64,000 nt of DNA, taken from the NCBI RefSeq assembly GCF_000006405.1, contig NW_003216689.1, positions 180,439 to 244,438 on the forward strand, read 5' to 3'. Below are positions 1 to 10,862 of this stretch, in pieces (the first letter of the stretch is position 1; each line of letters opens with the position of its first letter). The DNA comes from Perkinsus marinus ATCC 50983 (taxonomy: Eukaryota; Perkinsozoa; Perkinsida; Perkinsidae). The notes beneath the pieces are model-generated. The model saw only the letters and a program-made list of their open reading frames with translations. It had not been told where the DNA came from and did no database searches. The position numbers were made by a program, and so were the translations under genes.

Positions 1-1328
1 AGGTCGCGAGTCGTGAGCGCAATCGACTTAGTTTACCTACGGGCCTGAGGTGTTGCTAAGGTCCAGCGGCGACTCACTTTGAAGGGCCGCTCGAGTGCCT
101 GGGGGCCATCCGACCCGACAGAGTGGGCACGATACCTCTCCCGTTGCCGAATCAGTGTTGTGGTCCGCCCACGCCTTCATGCACTCAACCTGATCTCCTA
201 TTAAACCATTATGATGAGGAATAAACTACATGAATATTCCCACCGCAAGAGATGTGACAGTGTGTGATGAACTCAGTGTCTGTCCCTGAACTGTGGTCAA
301 TCTCAAGGCTAGTATTGAGGAGATCTCCTCACCAAGCAGATCATGGCAAATAGGGCACAGGTCTACCGCTGTGTCAATTCTTCTGGGTTCAACAGAACCT
401 TCCTTCACTGCTGTAGTGGCTCGAGCCGTGTCTAAGTGATGCTTACACGAGACTTTCCAAGAGGTGGGGTTCCTAACTGTTCGACGAGGTAGATGTAGAG
501 GCCCCTCCTCTAATCGAGAGGATGTCGTCAAGCTCTCTATCACAGAGGGCCAACTGCCACAGCAAAGGGTCGTCGGCGCCTAGGCGTAATACCTTGTGGA
601 GGACGAACCTGCTGAAGCCTTAAGGCTTCGCGACCGACTCTTTCCACTCACAGAATATGTAAACAATACTCTTCAATCGTTCTATCGCTTTTTCTTTTGA
701 GTTGCTCACACGAGCAGGTGTGAGTGTTGCTTATTGTAACCCGAAATTTTGTAGTCGCAGGCGAGCGCTCGTCGAGATTTCTCACAACCTGAGTTCATCC
801 CCACACGTGGGGAGGTGGGAGCGCTCAATTTTACGAAACATGCTGGGCCGATGGTCTGGACGACGCATAGTCGACTTGTCTGTGCTTTCTCTAGAGTATC
901 TTGGAATCCCGAAGTCGGCGATCTACGGTACGGAACCGAGCGGGACATCCAAAAGGCTTCTAAAGTCTCTCTGACGCGTCCCGGCAACTAACTTCCAATC
1001 AGCAACACAACGCTAACATTGTTGAATTGGAGTTATAGTAGAAGAGCAGGCAACCCTTCGTGAAAAAAACTCAGCATACTCCTTCAGCTTTAGAGAAGTA
1101 ATAGCTGCTTCACAGAGAGACGGCCAGCGCCACTGATGTGCTTATTCCTACAGTGCAATGATACAGCAACGTATATCCTCCAAACGACTAGGAAGGTAGA
1201 TGACGATACAAGACGATTGAGACCATGAAAGAGCAGATGATTATCCTCATGGTTTTGGCGACCTCCCTTCCGGTGTGATTGCTATAATGCACAAAATCGA
1301 AAACGGAAATCGATCACAACTCCACGAC
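1..1328. other. No gene assigned
   Basis: I recognise no gene here. A minus-strand open frame at 226-543 has a lone CPIC motif that hints at half of a RING-type zinc site, but no second cysteine/histidine half follows. Frames at 702-987 are open on both strands and look like chance openings. Confidence 0.4.
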
Positions 1329-2622
1329 TCAATCTGTAGAGGTTACACGGCAACCCATCATCAAGAATCTCTTAGCGCACAGAGTGAACTCTTCCGCTGG
1401 AACGAATAGATGCCATTCTGAAATAATCATCAAGTCGATAACGACAACTTCGCTCCGCCTACCAATGAGCTGTAAAAAAGCAGCCTCCAGTCCATCGAGC
1501 TCTGCCACTCTCACGCCACCAACGTGTGCATAATATTTATTATCGTAGTAATGGTCGTCAAAGTACTTTACTGCTATCACCAAGGCAATGAGAAAAAATC
1601 TGGAGAGAAATGTCGAGACAAGCCTTATATCGTTGACACTTACTTGTGAACACTCCTCCTGGTTATCCGAAATTGAGAGTGATTATCCGAAACACGGTCC
1701 AGATAGATGAGAGCAATCAGGTAGCATTCTCGGGAGCACTGAAGATGCAAATTGTAGGCGGAGCGAAACACGACAAGCTCCCACCAAAAAGTGCTTTTCC
1801 AAGCGTTTCAGATACGCGTGGATTGAGATGCTCGGCGGTCGGAGTGAATAAAATCGGGTGACTCCTCTAAGGTTGGGCGGGACGTCATCTGAATAGAACA
1901 ACGATCGACTATAAAGAGATAACTGAGGAGACCTAATCTACCTGGGAAGGAGACCATTTCAAGTGGTGATATGATGTCAAGAACATATTTGGCCATCGTA
2001 CCAACAAAATCCACCTGAGAGGCCACCACCTCAGAAGCAGCAGTCAGAAGTCACAACCGACCTGAAATGCTGATGTACCGAAAACGAACTCTTGCAAGAA
2101 CTCCTCATCGCCATCAAAACGCGCTGATACGGTGCCATCACAACATACGTGTTGATGGTCATGATCAGCAGTGGCCATGGCCACCAGACTGGCTTGACTC
2201 TCATTATGTGGTATACAAGCTGTAGTACAGCTGACAGGTATTGCTGTACTACTGGGAGCTGTCACAGAGCCCTCAGTGTCTGTGTAAATGACGGGGCTCC
2301 CTTTTCCACCCTTATCTTTCGATTTAACGGGAGATTGCCATGGCTGAGCAAAGAAGTCACCAGCACTGGAAAAATTCCGAGGCCTTGACACGTCGTCCTT
2401 CAGTTGTGTGAGAAAAATTGCCGCATCACTGCTATTGCATCGACACACTCGTCGTAGAAACTGCTGAGTTTGCTGAGGCTGAAGACCGTCGGGGGAAGGA
2501 TCATCGTGTATGATCGACACCGCTGGCCTAGGTCTGGACGGTGAGAGATTTGGTGACGCTGGTGGTGACACGCGGTTACTGTGAGGAGGACCCGAAGAAG
2601 TGGAGACAGCCAACGAGAGCAT
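1329..2622 (-). CDS. PHO80/P-type cyclin, copy 1
   Basis: This is a multi-exon cyclin of the PHO80 (cyclin P/U) type. The family binds and activates a cyclin-dependent kinase; the partner is not known here. The first exon (2622 to about 2050) encodes a Ser/Pro-rich, poorly conserved N-terminus. The cyclin box follows in pieces: SISIHAYLKRLEKHF near 1800, CSRECYLIALIYLDRV near 1690-1740, and FDDHYYDNKYYAHVGG followed by ELDGLEAAFLQLI near 1470-1570. The downstream WHLFVPAEEF matches the usual end of the PHO80 box. Short introns separate the pieces, and I have not fixed every junction. It is the first of three related minus-strand cyclins in 6.5 kb. Family call is firm; the N-terminal exon is less sure. 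Confidence 0.75.
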
Positions 2623-4051
2623 TTTCAGAGCGTGCTAGAGAAGGCGAAAACCAGACAACATACTGAGACCGACACTCAAAGACGAGCATCGTAGATACGA
2701 CATATGATGAAGGCGATAAGTAATGCTCCTTTAACCAAACACTTGGTTATACTTGAAAAGTTCGATAGTCAATAACGTTATGATGGAATAAATATAATCC
2801 ATGAACGAACAACATGATAGCGATTCTCGTACCATATAGTAACGTTGAGTAATCTTGTTTTCATGATATCTAATCAGATTTGAGATAAACTGAATAAACT
2901 TAACTGTACAAATAACCACAAGCATAGGGCATGGTCGTTGACTCTATGTACAGTAAGGCTTTACCTCAAGGTCAGATAGTAGCTTCTCGTTAGACAGGTG
3001 TCTTCTATCTGGGCACATGAGACAGATCGACTCCTAATGCCATGCTGGTTGAATCAATACATGTACGATAGGACGATAAGAGGATAAGGGGAACAAAGAG
3101 GCTTGTCGGAAGAGAGACAATCGAAGATAGTAATGATGATAACGATGATAGCAGCCGTAGCCCGCTCAATATGACCCATAACGATTCTCAACCTACATCT
3201 GTGTTGGTAAAATGGTCGAGAACTGTGCATGCAAGAAGCGTTGACAGTCCAACCTTGAGAACCGAATGCCCTCACTGGGTGACGACACTTGATGGAGTCA
3301 CAGTAGCCATCTCCCAGTTAACACACGATTCGATCCTTCTCAAGACCTCCGATGATGATGATGACGATGATGATGATTTAGTATTGGTATTGATACTGCT
3401 CACAGTTGCTACCGATGAGGCACGAGGAGCCTGAAAGAGAGCAGCTAAGTATACAAAGGCATTCCCGTGATTATGCCACTGATCGTGATGTGAAAACTGT
3501 TCTGTTATATATACTCATAGTGGAACTATGATGATCACTCCTCGGAGTACTGCAAAAGGACTACTATTCGAACGAGTCACACATCAAACACGAGCCGATA
3601 CAAGTAACAACTGAGGACCGCCCAAGGAATTGCTGCTTCCAGCCGTGCAGCGGCGATAAAAAAGCTCATGTTATGGTTCCACAACCATTGCCTTATGGAA
3701 GCGGGCGGCAAAGCCCAGCGTTTCCATCGTGACACGCCTATTTATCTCATAGTAAAAGCCTTACTCCCACACAACGACTACAATTATGAGCACGTCTAGC
3801 TCAAATGACCAGCGTTGCTACTCGTAAAGTGATCGGTCGATGCTGAGTGAGGATATTGGGGAATCTCAACTCGAATATGATAAACCCTGGGCTAAGACAG
3901 TGGCTTCACTTATCATGTTATAGGTACAGTATGAACACACAGCAACGGCACAGAAATACAATTCATGACAAAGGCAAGTGGTGCCAAAACGGGACAAAAA
4001 CACAGGTCTAATTTTCCATAACGTTAACAGGAAAAACTTCCTGAGTTAAGC
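2623..4051. other. Intergenic stretch between two cyclins
   Basis: No convincing coding sequence on either strand. The stretch is AT-rich in its first third and holds an imperfect GAT trinucleotide run near 3350-3378. Confidence 0.5.
3350..3378. repeat. Short GAT microsatellite
   Basis: About nine imperfect GAT units in a row. It creates an Asp-rich artefact in one plus-strand frame and has no apparent gene around it. Confidence 0.8.
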
Positions 4052-5095
4052 TTAACTGCTGTACGCTACTTTGATAAGGCTAATCATCAGTCCCGGGGGA
4101 GTAGAGAGCGATGACGATAGCGGTGGTAACGCCAACTCGACAGAGGTCGATGATGACCAAACGCTCATTCGGTAGGCCTCGTACTCCTCTGGCAGGGTAT
4201 GAAGATTCCAGTCTGAGACAGTGGTGATAAATATGCATACCAACACGCGAACGTCGGGGTAAGGCTTACTAATGAGCCTAAGGAATTCTGCCTCTAACGC
4301 GTTGAGCTCCTTGGTCCTAACACCGCCAACGGCAGCATAGAACTTGTTACTGTAGTAGCGATCATCGAAGAACTTCGCTGCCAATACGACCGAAGTAAGA
4401 ATAACTCTGTGATCGGGAAACAGACCAAAACGCCGTTTATGATAACGACTAACCTGTGGATAGCGCACATAGTAACAACAAAGTTAGGTCCTTGGGTCTT
4501 GAGGAGTCGATCCATGTAGATGAGGGCGATAACAAAGCATTCGGAAGAGCACTGCAGAGACAAGTATATGTAAGGGCAGCAATGGCAGACCTACTCTGAA
4601 GTGTGATTCAACCCGTTGGAGATAATGATAGATCGATATTGAGGGGGGGCTAATGCCATGGAACCTTGTACGTGTCCCTGGAGCTGAAGAGCAGGGCGGG
4701 ATCACTAGCAAGGACTGCTTCTCAAGGGGGGAGAATAACTCACAGTCAACGCCCTCTAATGTGGCTACTAGGACCATATGTTCTAGAAGGTTTGACAGCG
4801 CATGGAGAAAGCCGTCCTGCAAAAGGATGCTGGTTCGAAACAAGGCATGCACACTTTTCAACGGTATAATGCTCACCATAGGCGAGGAGAAGCTCTGACT
4901 ATTGCCACTGTTGGAAGCCCCTTTGAATGAGAGCTTATCCCTCATTGGAGAATCAGACAGCTCGAAAAGGCTGAACAGAAGTCTCGGGAGTAGAGGAAAC
5001 ACCCCGGGGAAACACAAGCCATAGACGCTCGAAAAGGAGTGTGTCCACGATTCCACCGTCTCTCTAACCGCTTCTACCATCATTAGGATAACCAT
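4052..5095 (-). CDS. PHO80/P-type cyclin, copy 2
   Basis: A second PHO80-type cyclin, a likely CDK regulatory subunit. The 5' exon (5095 to about 4590) carries a serine- and leucine-rich N-terminus and runs into the box start SISIYHYLQRVESHF near 4620. The next exon holds CSSECFVIALIYMDRLL (4500-4555). The next, near 4250-4400, holds VVLAAKFFDDRYYSNKFY and ELNALEAEFLRLI. The final block is WNLHTLPEEYEAYR near 4175-4215. The order and spacing match copies 1 and 3, which supports splicing across the short intervening stretches. The C-terminal end and the extreme N-terminal start are uncertain. Confidence 0.78.
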
Positions 5096-6663
5096 TACAT
5101 CCTTGAAGCCGGTCGCAAGTTGCGAAAAGTTCAGAATTACAACAAACCACCAGCGCTGGTGTGAAAAAGGTCATTCTAGCGACAAGCGACGCTCCTTACA
5201 CTATATAGGAGTCGATAGCAGCTGTTGTCGCAGTAGTGGCAACCACGTGTGTAGTAATAGTGGACCGTTTAAACGTATTGAAATGGTAACAGTGATGGTC
5301 AGAGTTGGTGATGGAGTGGTAGCAGTGGCACACCAAAATCATGTTTGTGCATCAATGAGTAATGACGGCAGAAAAAAATGGCAATGAAACCATCAAAGAT
5401 ACTAGGTCGAAAGAGCCTAAAATAATAAACAATTTTCTTAGATAATTCTTCATCTTTTTTCATCGTCAGTGATAGGCACAATTCCACCAATGACAAATCG
5501 TGCATCTACGCTCCTTGGCTGCTACTGCTCTCAACGTTGCTCACAAGCTCAGCTCTGACAAAACCTTCTTCGTGCCTCAGGAGCTCTCCAGGCTAATGAC
5601 ATAAGTCACAATTTCTTCTCGTACAGCAAATATCTACGGGCAGCAACGTAGGACAACTACTGCATGAATGAGCCAATGAGAAAACCACAGATGCCGATAC
5701 AATCCCAGAAATGATACGGATACAGTGGGACAGCAATTCGATAGTTAGAGAGAGAAGAGGTATGAAAACTTTAATGAAAAAAACAATGAGTCGCGGATAA
5801 GAGAAAAAGAACTCAATAACGACCTAGTTGATAATATATTGACATTTCGGGGTTGATATCCCGAGAACGCCATAAAAACCAATACTTTTCTTCATTTCCA
5901 CCGAGAATAGTACAATGTGATGACACTTGAAGACTAGAGCCGTCTACTTGTCGCAGGTTTACTAGTCAACTGTGCAGCTGAGAACTTCTCGTTCTTCATC
6001 AAAAAGAAAGACCTACTCCTCAAGACAACTGGAGGAAAGTCTAATATTCCCCACAAGCTTTCAAAACATGCCCACCACGATTATCATATGGTTAGTCGGG
6101 GAATCGATCCATCTCAGTGGAAAGGATACCCGGCACCGTTTCAACGACAGAAACGTTGCCCAGAATTGCTTCAGGCAGGCATCCCTGGCGAAAATCTCGA
6201 TACGAACAGAATGCGGGATACAGTGGCAATTCTACAGTGGTGATGAATATATTCACCATAGCAATAAGTCTACCGATTCAGCTCAATAGTAACAATGATT
6301 CGGTCTCGACAAAGTGACCGATACAAAAAGCATTCATTAGTGGTTTTCAAGACAGACGGAGGTTTATCTGAACAGCAGCAAGAAACTTGAAAGAACATTT
6401 CACAAACACACACTCACAGACTCTCCGTCAAAATGACGTCATCATAAGAACTCAGCACTTCAGATGTAGCAAGCATAGGACAACAAGGGATACCTGCGAC
6501 CACGACCTACATGCGACCTTCATAAATACTTCTATTCTCACTACCATCGCAGTTGTTAGAGTAGATGGCTGAGGTGAAACGTGGCTGACGACACCAACTG
6601 CTTATCACCTCCTGAAGTGTCCAAGTTAGAGTATACCTAGACAAGTATTAGGCTGCATTCAAG
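5096..6663. other. No gene assigned
   Basis: Several short open frames occur on both strands, but none has recognisable motifs or joins convincingly to a neighbour. I treat the stretch as intergenic. Confidence 0.45.
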
Positions 6664-7703
6664 TCAGCTCATAAGAGATACTTCGGCGTCCAAATCTCGA
6701 ATCTCGAGTAAGGTTCTATACGCTTCGAATTGTTCGGGGGTGACAGTCAGGCTCCAGTCTGATAGATAATGAGTACTATTCACCAACAGAGTTTTCAAAA
6801 ATGCCACTTATAAGCCTAAGGAAGCCCGCTTCAAGAGAGTTCAACTCATGCAAGCGGATCCCTGCCATCTTGGCATAATTCGCGTTGCTGTAATAACAAT
6901 CATCATAGAACTTCGTGGCCACCAGAAGAGCTGATAGGAGAATCCTGACAAAGAGACGACGGGTCGGTGGGGAATCTTGCGCACACGGAAGGATACCTGT
7001 GGATACTATATGAGTTGATTCTGAACACATTTATTCGACCCATACGAACTCTGTCAATGTAAATCAGGGCTACAATGACGCTAGATGTAGAACACTGAGA
7101 AATGATAGTAGTAAAAGTTGGTAGAATATGAGCAGCCTACATCGAACTTCCTGATAAGACGTTTGAAATAAGCCTCGACAGAGATGACCGGGACTCGAAC
7201 GGCGTGAAAACGTGTGAACTGTCCTGGTCCAAAATACTCTGAGTACCATTATCATCATCATAATAAACAACAGTGTGCTTATAACCCACCAGTAGCTGCC
7301 TCACTCTGATGGACCATTCTAGCCAGGAGTTTGGAAAAAGAGGATAGTATCCTACCACCTGTAGGACGGCATGAGATATGAGTTCACTGTCACTATATGC
7401 CCGAGTCTACACCTCAGCCCACTCACTCGATATAGAGTTATCTTCCTTTTCTTGTTGTTCTTGTTGTTGTCGTTGATAATGAGTAGTTTTGGTGGTATAT
7501 AAAAGAGCCCCATTCTTCCTACTAAAGGGTCTAGCCGATAACTTGGAGGGATGATCCGGAAGGCTGAGATCATCAGTAGTAGTCGAGACGGAGTCCGACT
7601 GGCCCCATGGGGACGAGGCGATCAGAGTTGACATAGACAGCAACCCCCAAGAACCTGGCAGCATATTCGAACCTCTTCCCAACAACTCAAATTCATACAT
7701 CAA
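6664..7703 (-). CDS. PHO80/P-type cyclin, copy 3
   Basis: A third PHO80-type cyclin. The box is seen as VISVEAYFKRLIRKF near 7135-7180, CSTSSVIVALIYIDRV near 7045-7100, then ALLVATKFYDDCYYSNANYA and HELNSLEAGFLRLI in 6800-6935. The last exon has DWSLTVTPEQFEAYR and a stop at 6664. The N-terminal frame at 7407-7703 (Ser/Thr- and Gln-rich) may be the first exon, and a segment containing SSHVFTPFESR near 7190 probably bridges the two. It is more diverged than copies 1 and 2. Spacing of the blocks matches its paralogues, which makes the call solid, while the 5' boundary is only a guess. Confidence 0.72.
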
Positions 7704-7739
7704 GATAAAAAGAATAATGATGATGATGATGATGACCCA

Positions 7740-8318
7740 AATCCAGGATGGGCCCTAGTCCAGCAAAGTTTCAAGGAATAGGAGTGCAAGAGTTGGTGGC
7801 CACCTCGGCCTCCTGAGCATATTGGATGATCAAAGAGCACGCTGTACACTACGGCCCAAGGGCTGTTCGAGTAGAGTTCTGCAAGGGTATACCAGACGCC
7901 TGGAAGGCCTACTCTTATGGCAATCGTCCTGATGGGGCATCCATTCACGACTAAGGCCAGCCCTATCTGCCTCTGGAGATGAAGATACCCCTAGGCCTCC
8001 AGAGAGCCATACCATCCCTCGGAGTATTCTCGCCACCCACTAGGGACCTCCAGAGGACAAGGTGGCATCGTATTACGGCGTATTATCCGACTCGACCGAA
8101 ATGGTAGAACCGAGAGAAACCAAGATCCCTCCCATGAGGATATCCAATACAAAGGATTCCTAGAGCAGCGCTACAGACCATTACGACTAGCAATACGATA
8201 ACACAGTGCCACAAGCACTACACGTCGCCGCCACCCAACACGAACTACTCGAGTATCAATATACCACGCAACAAGAACACGACCAACGTCAAAGTCTACC
8301 GGCTGCAACCTTCACCTA
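7740..8318 (+). CDS. Possible plus-strand gene, unrecognised
   Basis: I do not recognise a family. Three plus-strand stretches read plausibly as exons: one near 7817-7950 containing AVRVEFCKGIPDAWKAYS, an acidic stretch near 8045-8160, and a Gln/His-rich stretch ending in a stop at 8318. They lie in different frames or are divided by stops, so short introns would be needed. The minus strand has competing frames at 7700-8036. This could equally be non-coding sequence. Confidence 0.25.
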
Positions 8319-10533
8319 AGCCCTTGACCAATCTGCATGGTGGTCATCTCTTCGATGGAGTCAAGTCCCCAGACTGTGTCACTAGAATCCACCCACTTCG
8401 TGCAGGGTGTAGCTTCGCCGCTCATTGACCGCGATCGACCTTTATTGTATTTCCGCTCAAGCCCATGTTCAAGATAGGTAGTAGTCGTCATACATTCGCA
8501 AAAAGGGCTGGAAAAAGCCATTATGAATCTCACCAACAGCAACGCAAGACTCCCCCTCGGTAGAAGAAGCAGTAGACACGTTGGAAATAAGGAGGAACAA
8601 TACAGATGACAGTGTTAATACGGTGATGCCGCCACACCCCGAGGGCCCTTCCTAGTCTGCCACGTAAGACATGTTCGAATCAGCACGCATGCACACAAAC
8701 TTACATCTTTAAGTTCGGGTCTGGACTCTCCAGCATTTGGTCCCCAGCTCACTACCGCACCATCCTCTCCTCCTGTAAATACCGTTCCTCGAGTAGTGTC
8801 CTGGAACATCATGTCCATCATCAACATCACCAACGACCAAAGCCATCTTCCTACCAATACTGCTGATCGGACCACCCCCTCATGTCCCCTATCCCCCAAG
8901 CCTGTATGGAATACCCCATGTGTCGTCAGCTCGGCTGCATCAGCCAATTCGCAGCACACTACCGTACCATTGGTAGATCCACCAAGAATGTATCTGAACA
9001 CCTCAGAATTGCCTCCCCCCTGCCTCAAAGGTCCCCAGCCTTCCTCACAGACGGTCCGATGGGGCATCATATTGGGCGTCGATGATGTACCCCAGTTGCA
9101 TATCTTCTTGCTCCCCTTGGCTAGCACACAATAAAGGATGCTCCCGAATACCACTACTCTCAAGGCATCTAAACAAGGATACTGTATGAAGGCCACCATC
9201 ATCGGTGTCACCACTACCGCTGAGCCGTACTAGCATTCCACACTTGAAGCCTCTCAGTGCAAGTCGACACTACCAGAAGGTCCCCAGTAGGTCCGGCCGC
9301 AGACACTGATCGTACCTAGGACCAAGCTGATGATTCTACACAAGTGTGGTAAGCGTACAGAGTCCTCAGCACTGAGGGTCACTTTAGGGGCTTGTCCATC
9401 GTCCTCGTTATTGAGATCAGTAACATCAAGTACGTTGATGAGAGTATCATCTCCTGAGGACACCAACATGGTACTATAATGGACCTGTTTTGAATCTACC
9501 TCCGGTAAGGCAAAGATTCGTCCGTGTTGGATGGAACTTGACGCAATTGACTATGTCCATATGAGCCTCCGTGTAAGTGAAGTAAGGCTTGCTATTACCA
9601 GATTTCACATCATACAGCGCGACGTCTGAGTCTAGGCCGACCTGAAGGGACGACATCACCGCGATCTAGATCAATGTCATCGTGGTTGTATTAGCGTTTG
9701 CAAGCGCGTATTATTCTAGGGAAATCCGTAACGAATTGTATTTCAAGAGCGCCTCGCCGGACTGTGCTGTTATTCCTACACAGAATGACGGACCCAAAGG
9801 ATGTTGTTGAGTTGGGAATTTCGATACGAATCGATATGAATGACAAGATTATGGTAGATGTCCAATAACGATCATAACGTGAGGGAGCATCCACGGCAGC
9901 CCTCAAGTGACTACCCCATACCGCCTCTAATGCCGAATGCAAACTATTCGCAAAAATGGAAGTCCATCGATCGTTCGTCCTCCTCCTCCGTCCGCCTTAC
10001 TGCGAGCACGTTGTTGGTGTTAATACTGGCTCCAAAGAGCTGAGCATCTCTACGGTTACTACTGCATACTATAGTCCCAACAGGGCCTCCTGAGGATCTC
10101 AGGTCCCATAGCTTCACAGTACCATCACGAGAAGAGGACACTCTAAGGGAATCCAAGCATGTGAGTTGTAAGATACGAATGAGCTCACAATCCACGTCCA
10201 TGGGAGGCTGGTATGACCTGGAGGTCTGTGATGGGTTGATCGTGGCATGCGGGTAAAAGGGACATCTAAACCTCACCATACTGGCACTACTAGGTGATGC
10301 GGGTCTCACCTCAGACAGAGTAGCTTCATCGAGTATTCGAATAACGCTGTTGACTTTAGCACCAACCCTCTGCTGTGAGGCGATAGCCAATGATGACGGC
10401 AATAGGCATATTCGGAATACATATCTGTGAGTTTAGGATTACCGAGAGGCCCCACTCCCCTCACGTAGTACCCTCCCTTCTTGTCCACGTGTCGGGCGAT
10501 GGGTAGGAACTGGATGGGCTGACCGACGGCCAT
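8313..10533 (-). CDS. WD40-repeat protein, WDR89-like
   Basis: A beta-propeller protein built from WD40 repeats, probably a protein-interaction scaffold. The start is MAVGQPIQFLPIARH at 10533. Repeats follow in order: SSSRDGTVKLWDLRS near 10085-10150, VGLDSDVALYDVKSG near 9600-9650, MLVSSGDDTLINVLDV near 9420-9469, GGSTNGTVVCCEL near 8940-8985, and TVFTGGEDGAVVSWGP near 8740-8790. The HEGVVRSA block before the last repeat and the overall pattern resemble WDR89. A last exon at 8313-8542 probably supplies the C-terminus. Several introns interrupt it. Family (WD40) is certain; WDR89 orthology is a moderate inference. It is divergent from the TPR gene that starts 330 bp away. Confidence 0.7.
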
Positions 10534-10862
10534 TACGGTTGATGATAAAACTGTAAGACACCGATTTGCCTATTTTTGCATCAGTTAGAGCCATCCAGGC
10601 TCATCTTATCGGGAGTGATATGAGATATCGAAGGTTAGAATACGCCGGAGGGAAATGAAAAGGCGTGACAGCAACGCAGGTCGGTACGCACGAAGAACAC
10701 AACGAAAACTTGCCGTTGAGGAAATGCAAGATAGCAAGATTCGGGATAGTCTCGTATCCCAGCTGAACGACGGAAATGCAGGCCGCCGAATATCTTAGGT
10801 TGAAGATCACAAGATACGGATCATGTACCAGTTGATTTGTCCATCGTATTTGAGAATCTCGA
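10534..10862. promoter_or_regulatory. Shared divergent promoter / 5'UTR region
   Basis: This 330 bp gap separates the starts of the minus-strand WD40 gene and the plus-strand TPR gene, so it should hold both promoters and leaders. It contains a perfect short hairpin (GGGATA...TATCCC, 10743-10760) and, 45 bp further on, a copy of the TATCTTAGGTT...GATACGG intron-type element. Confidence 0.5.
10788..10823 (+). repeat. Hairpin intron element, family A, copy in 5' region
   Basis: Contains AATATCTTAGGTT, then AAGATACGGATCA. TATCTT and AAGATA can pair. The same sequence is found in introns at 37409, 37974 and 61085. Here it lies 40 bp before the TPR start codon, so it may mark a 5'UTR intron. Confidence 0.65.

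Noticed and set aside
706-987. Open frames on both strands
   Set aside because: Short, no motifs, both strands open: likely chance.
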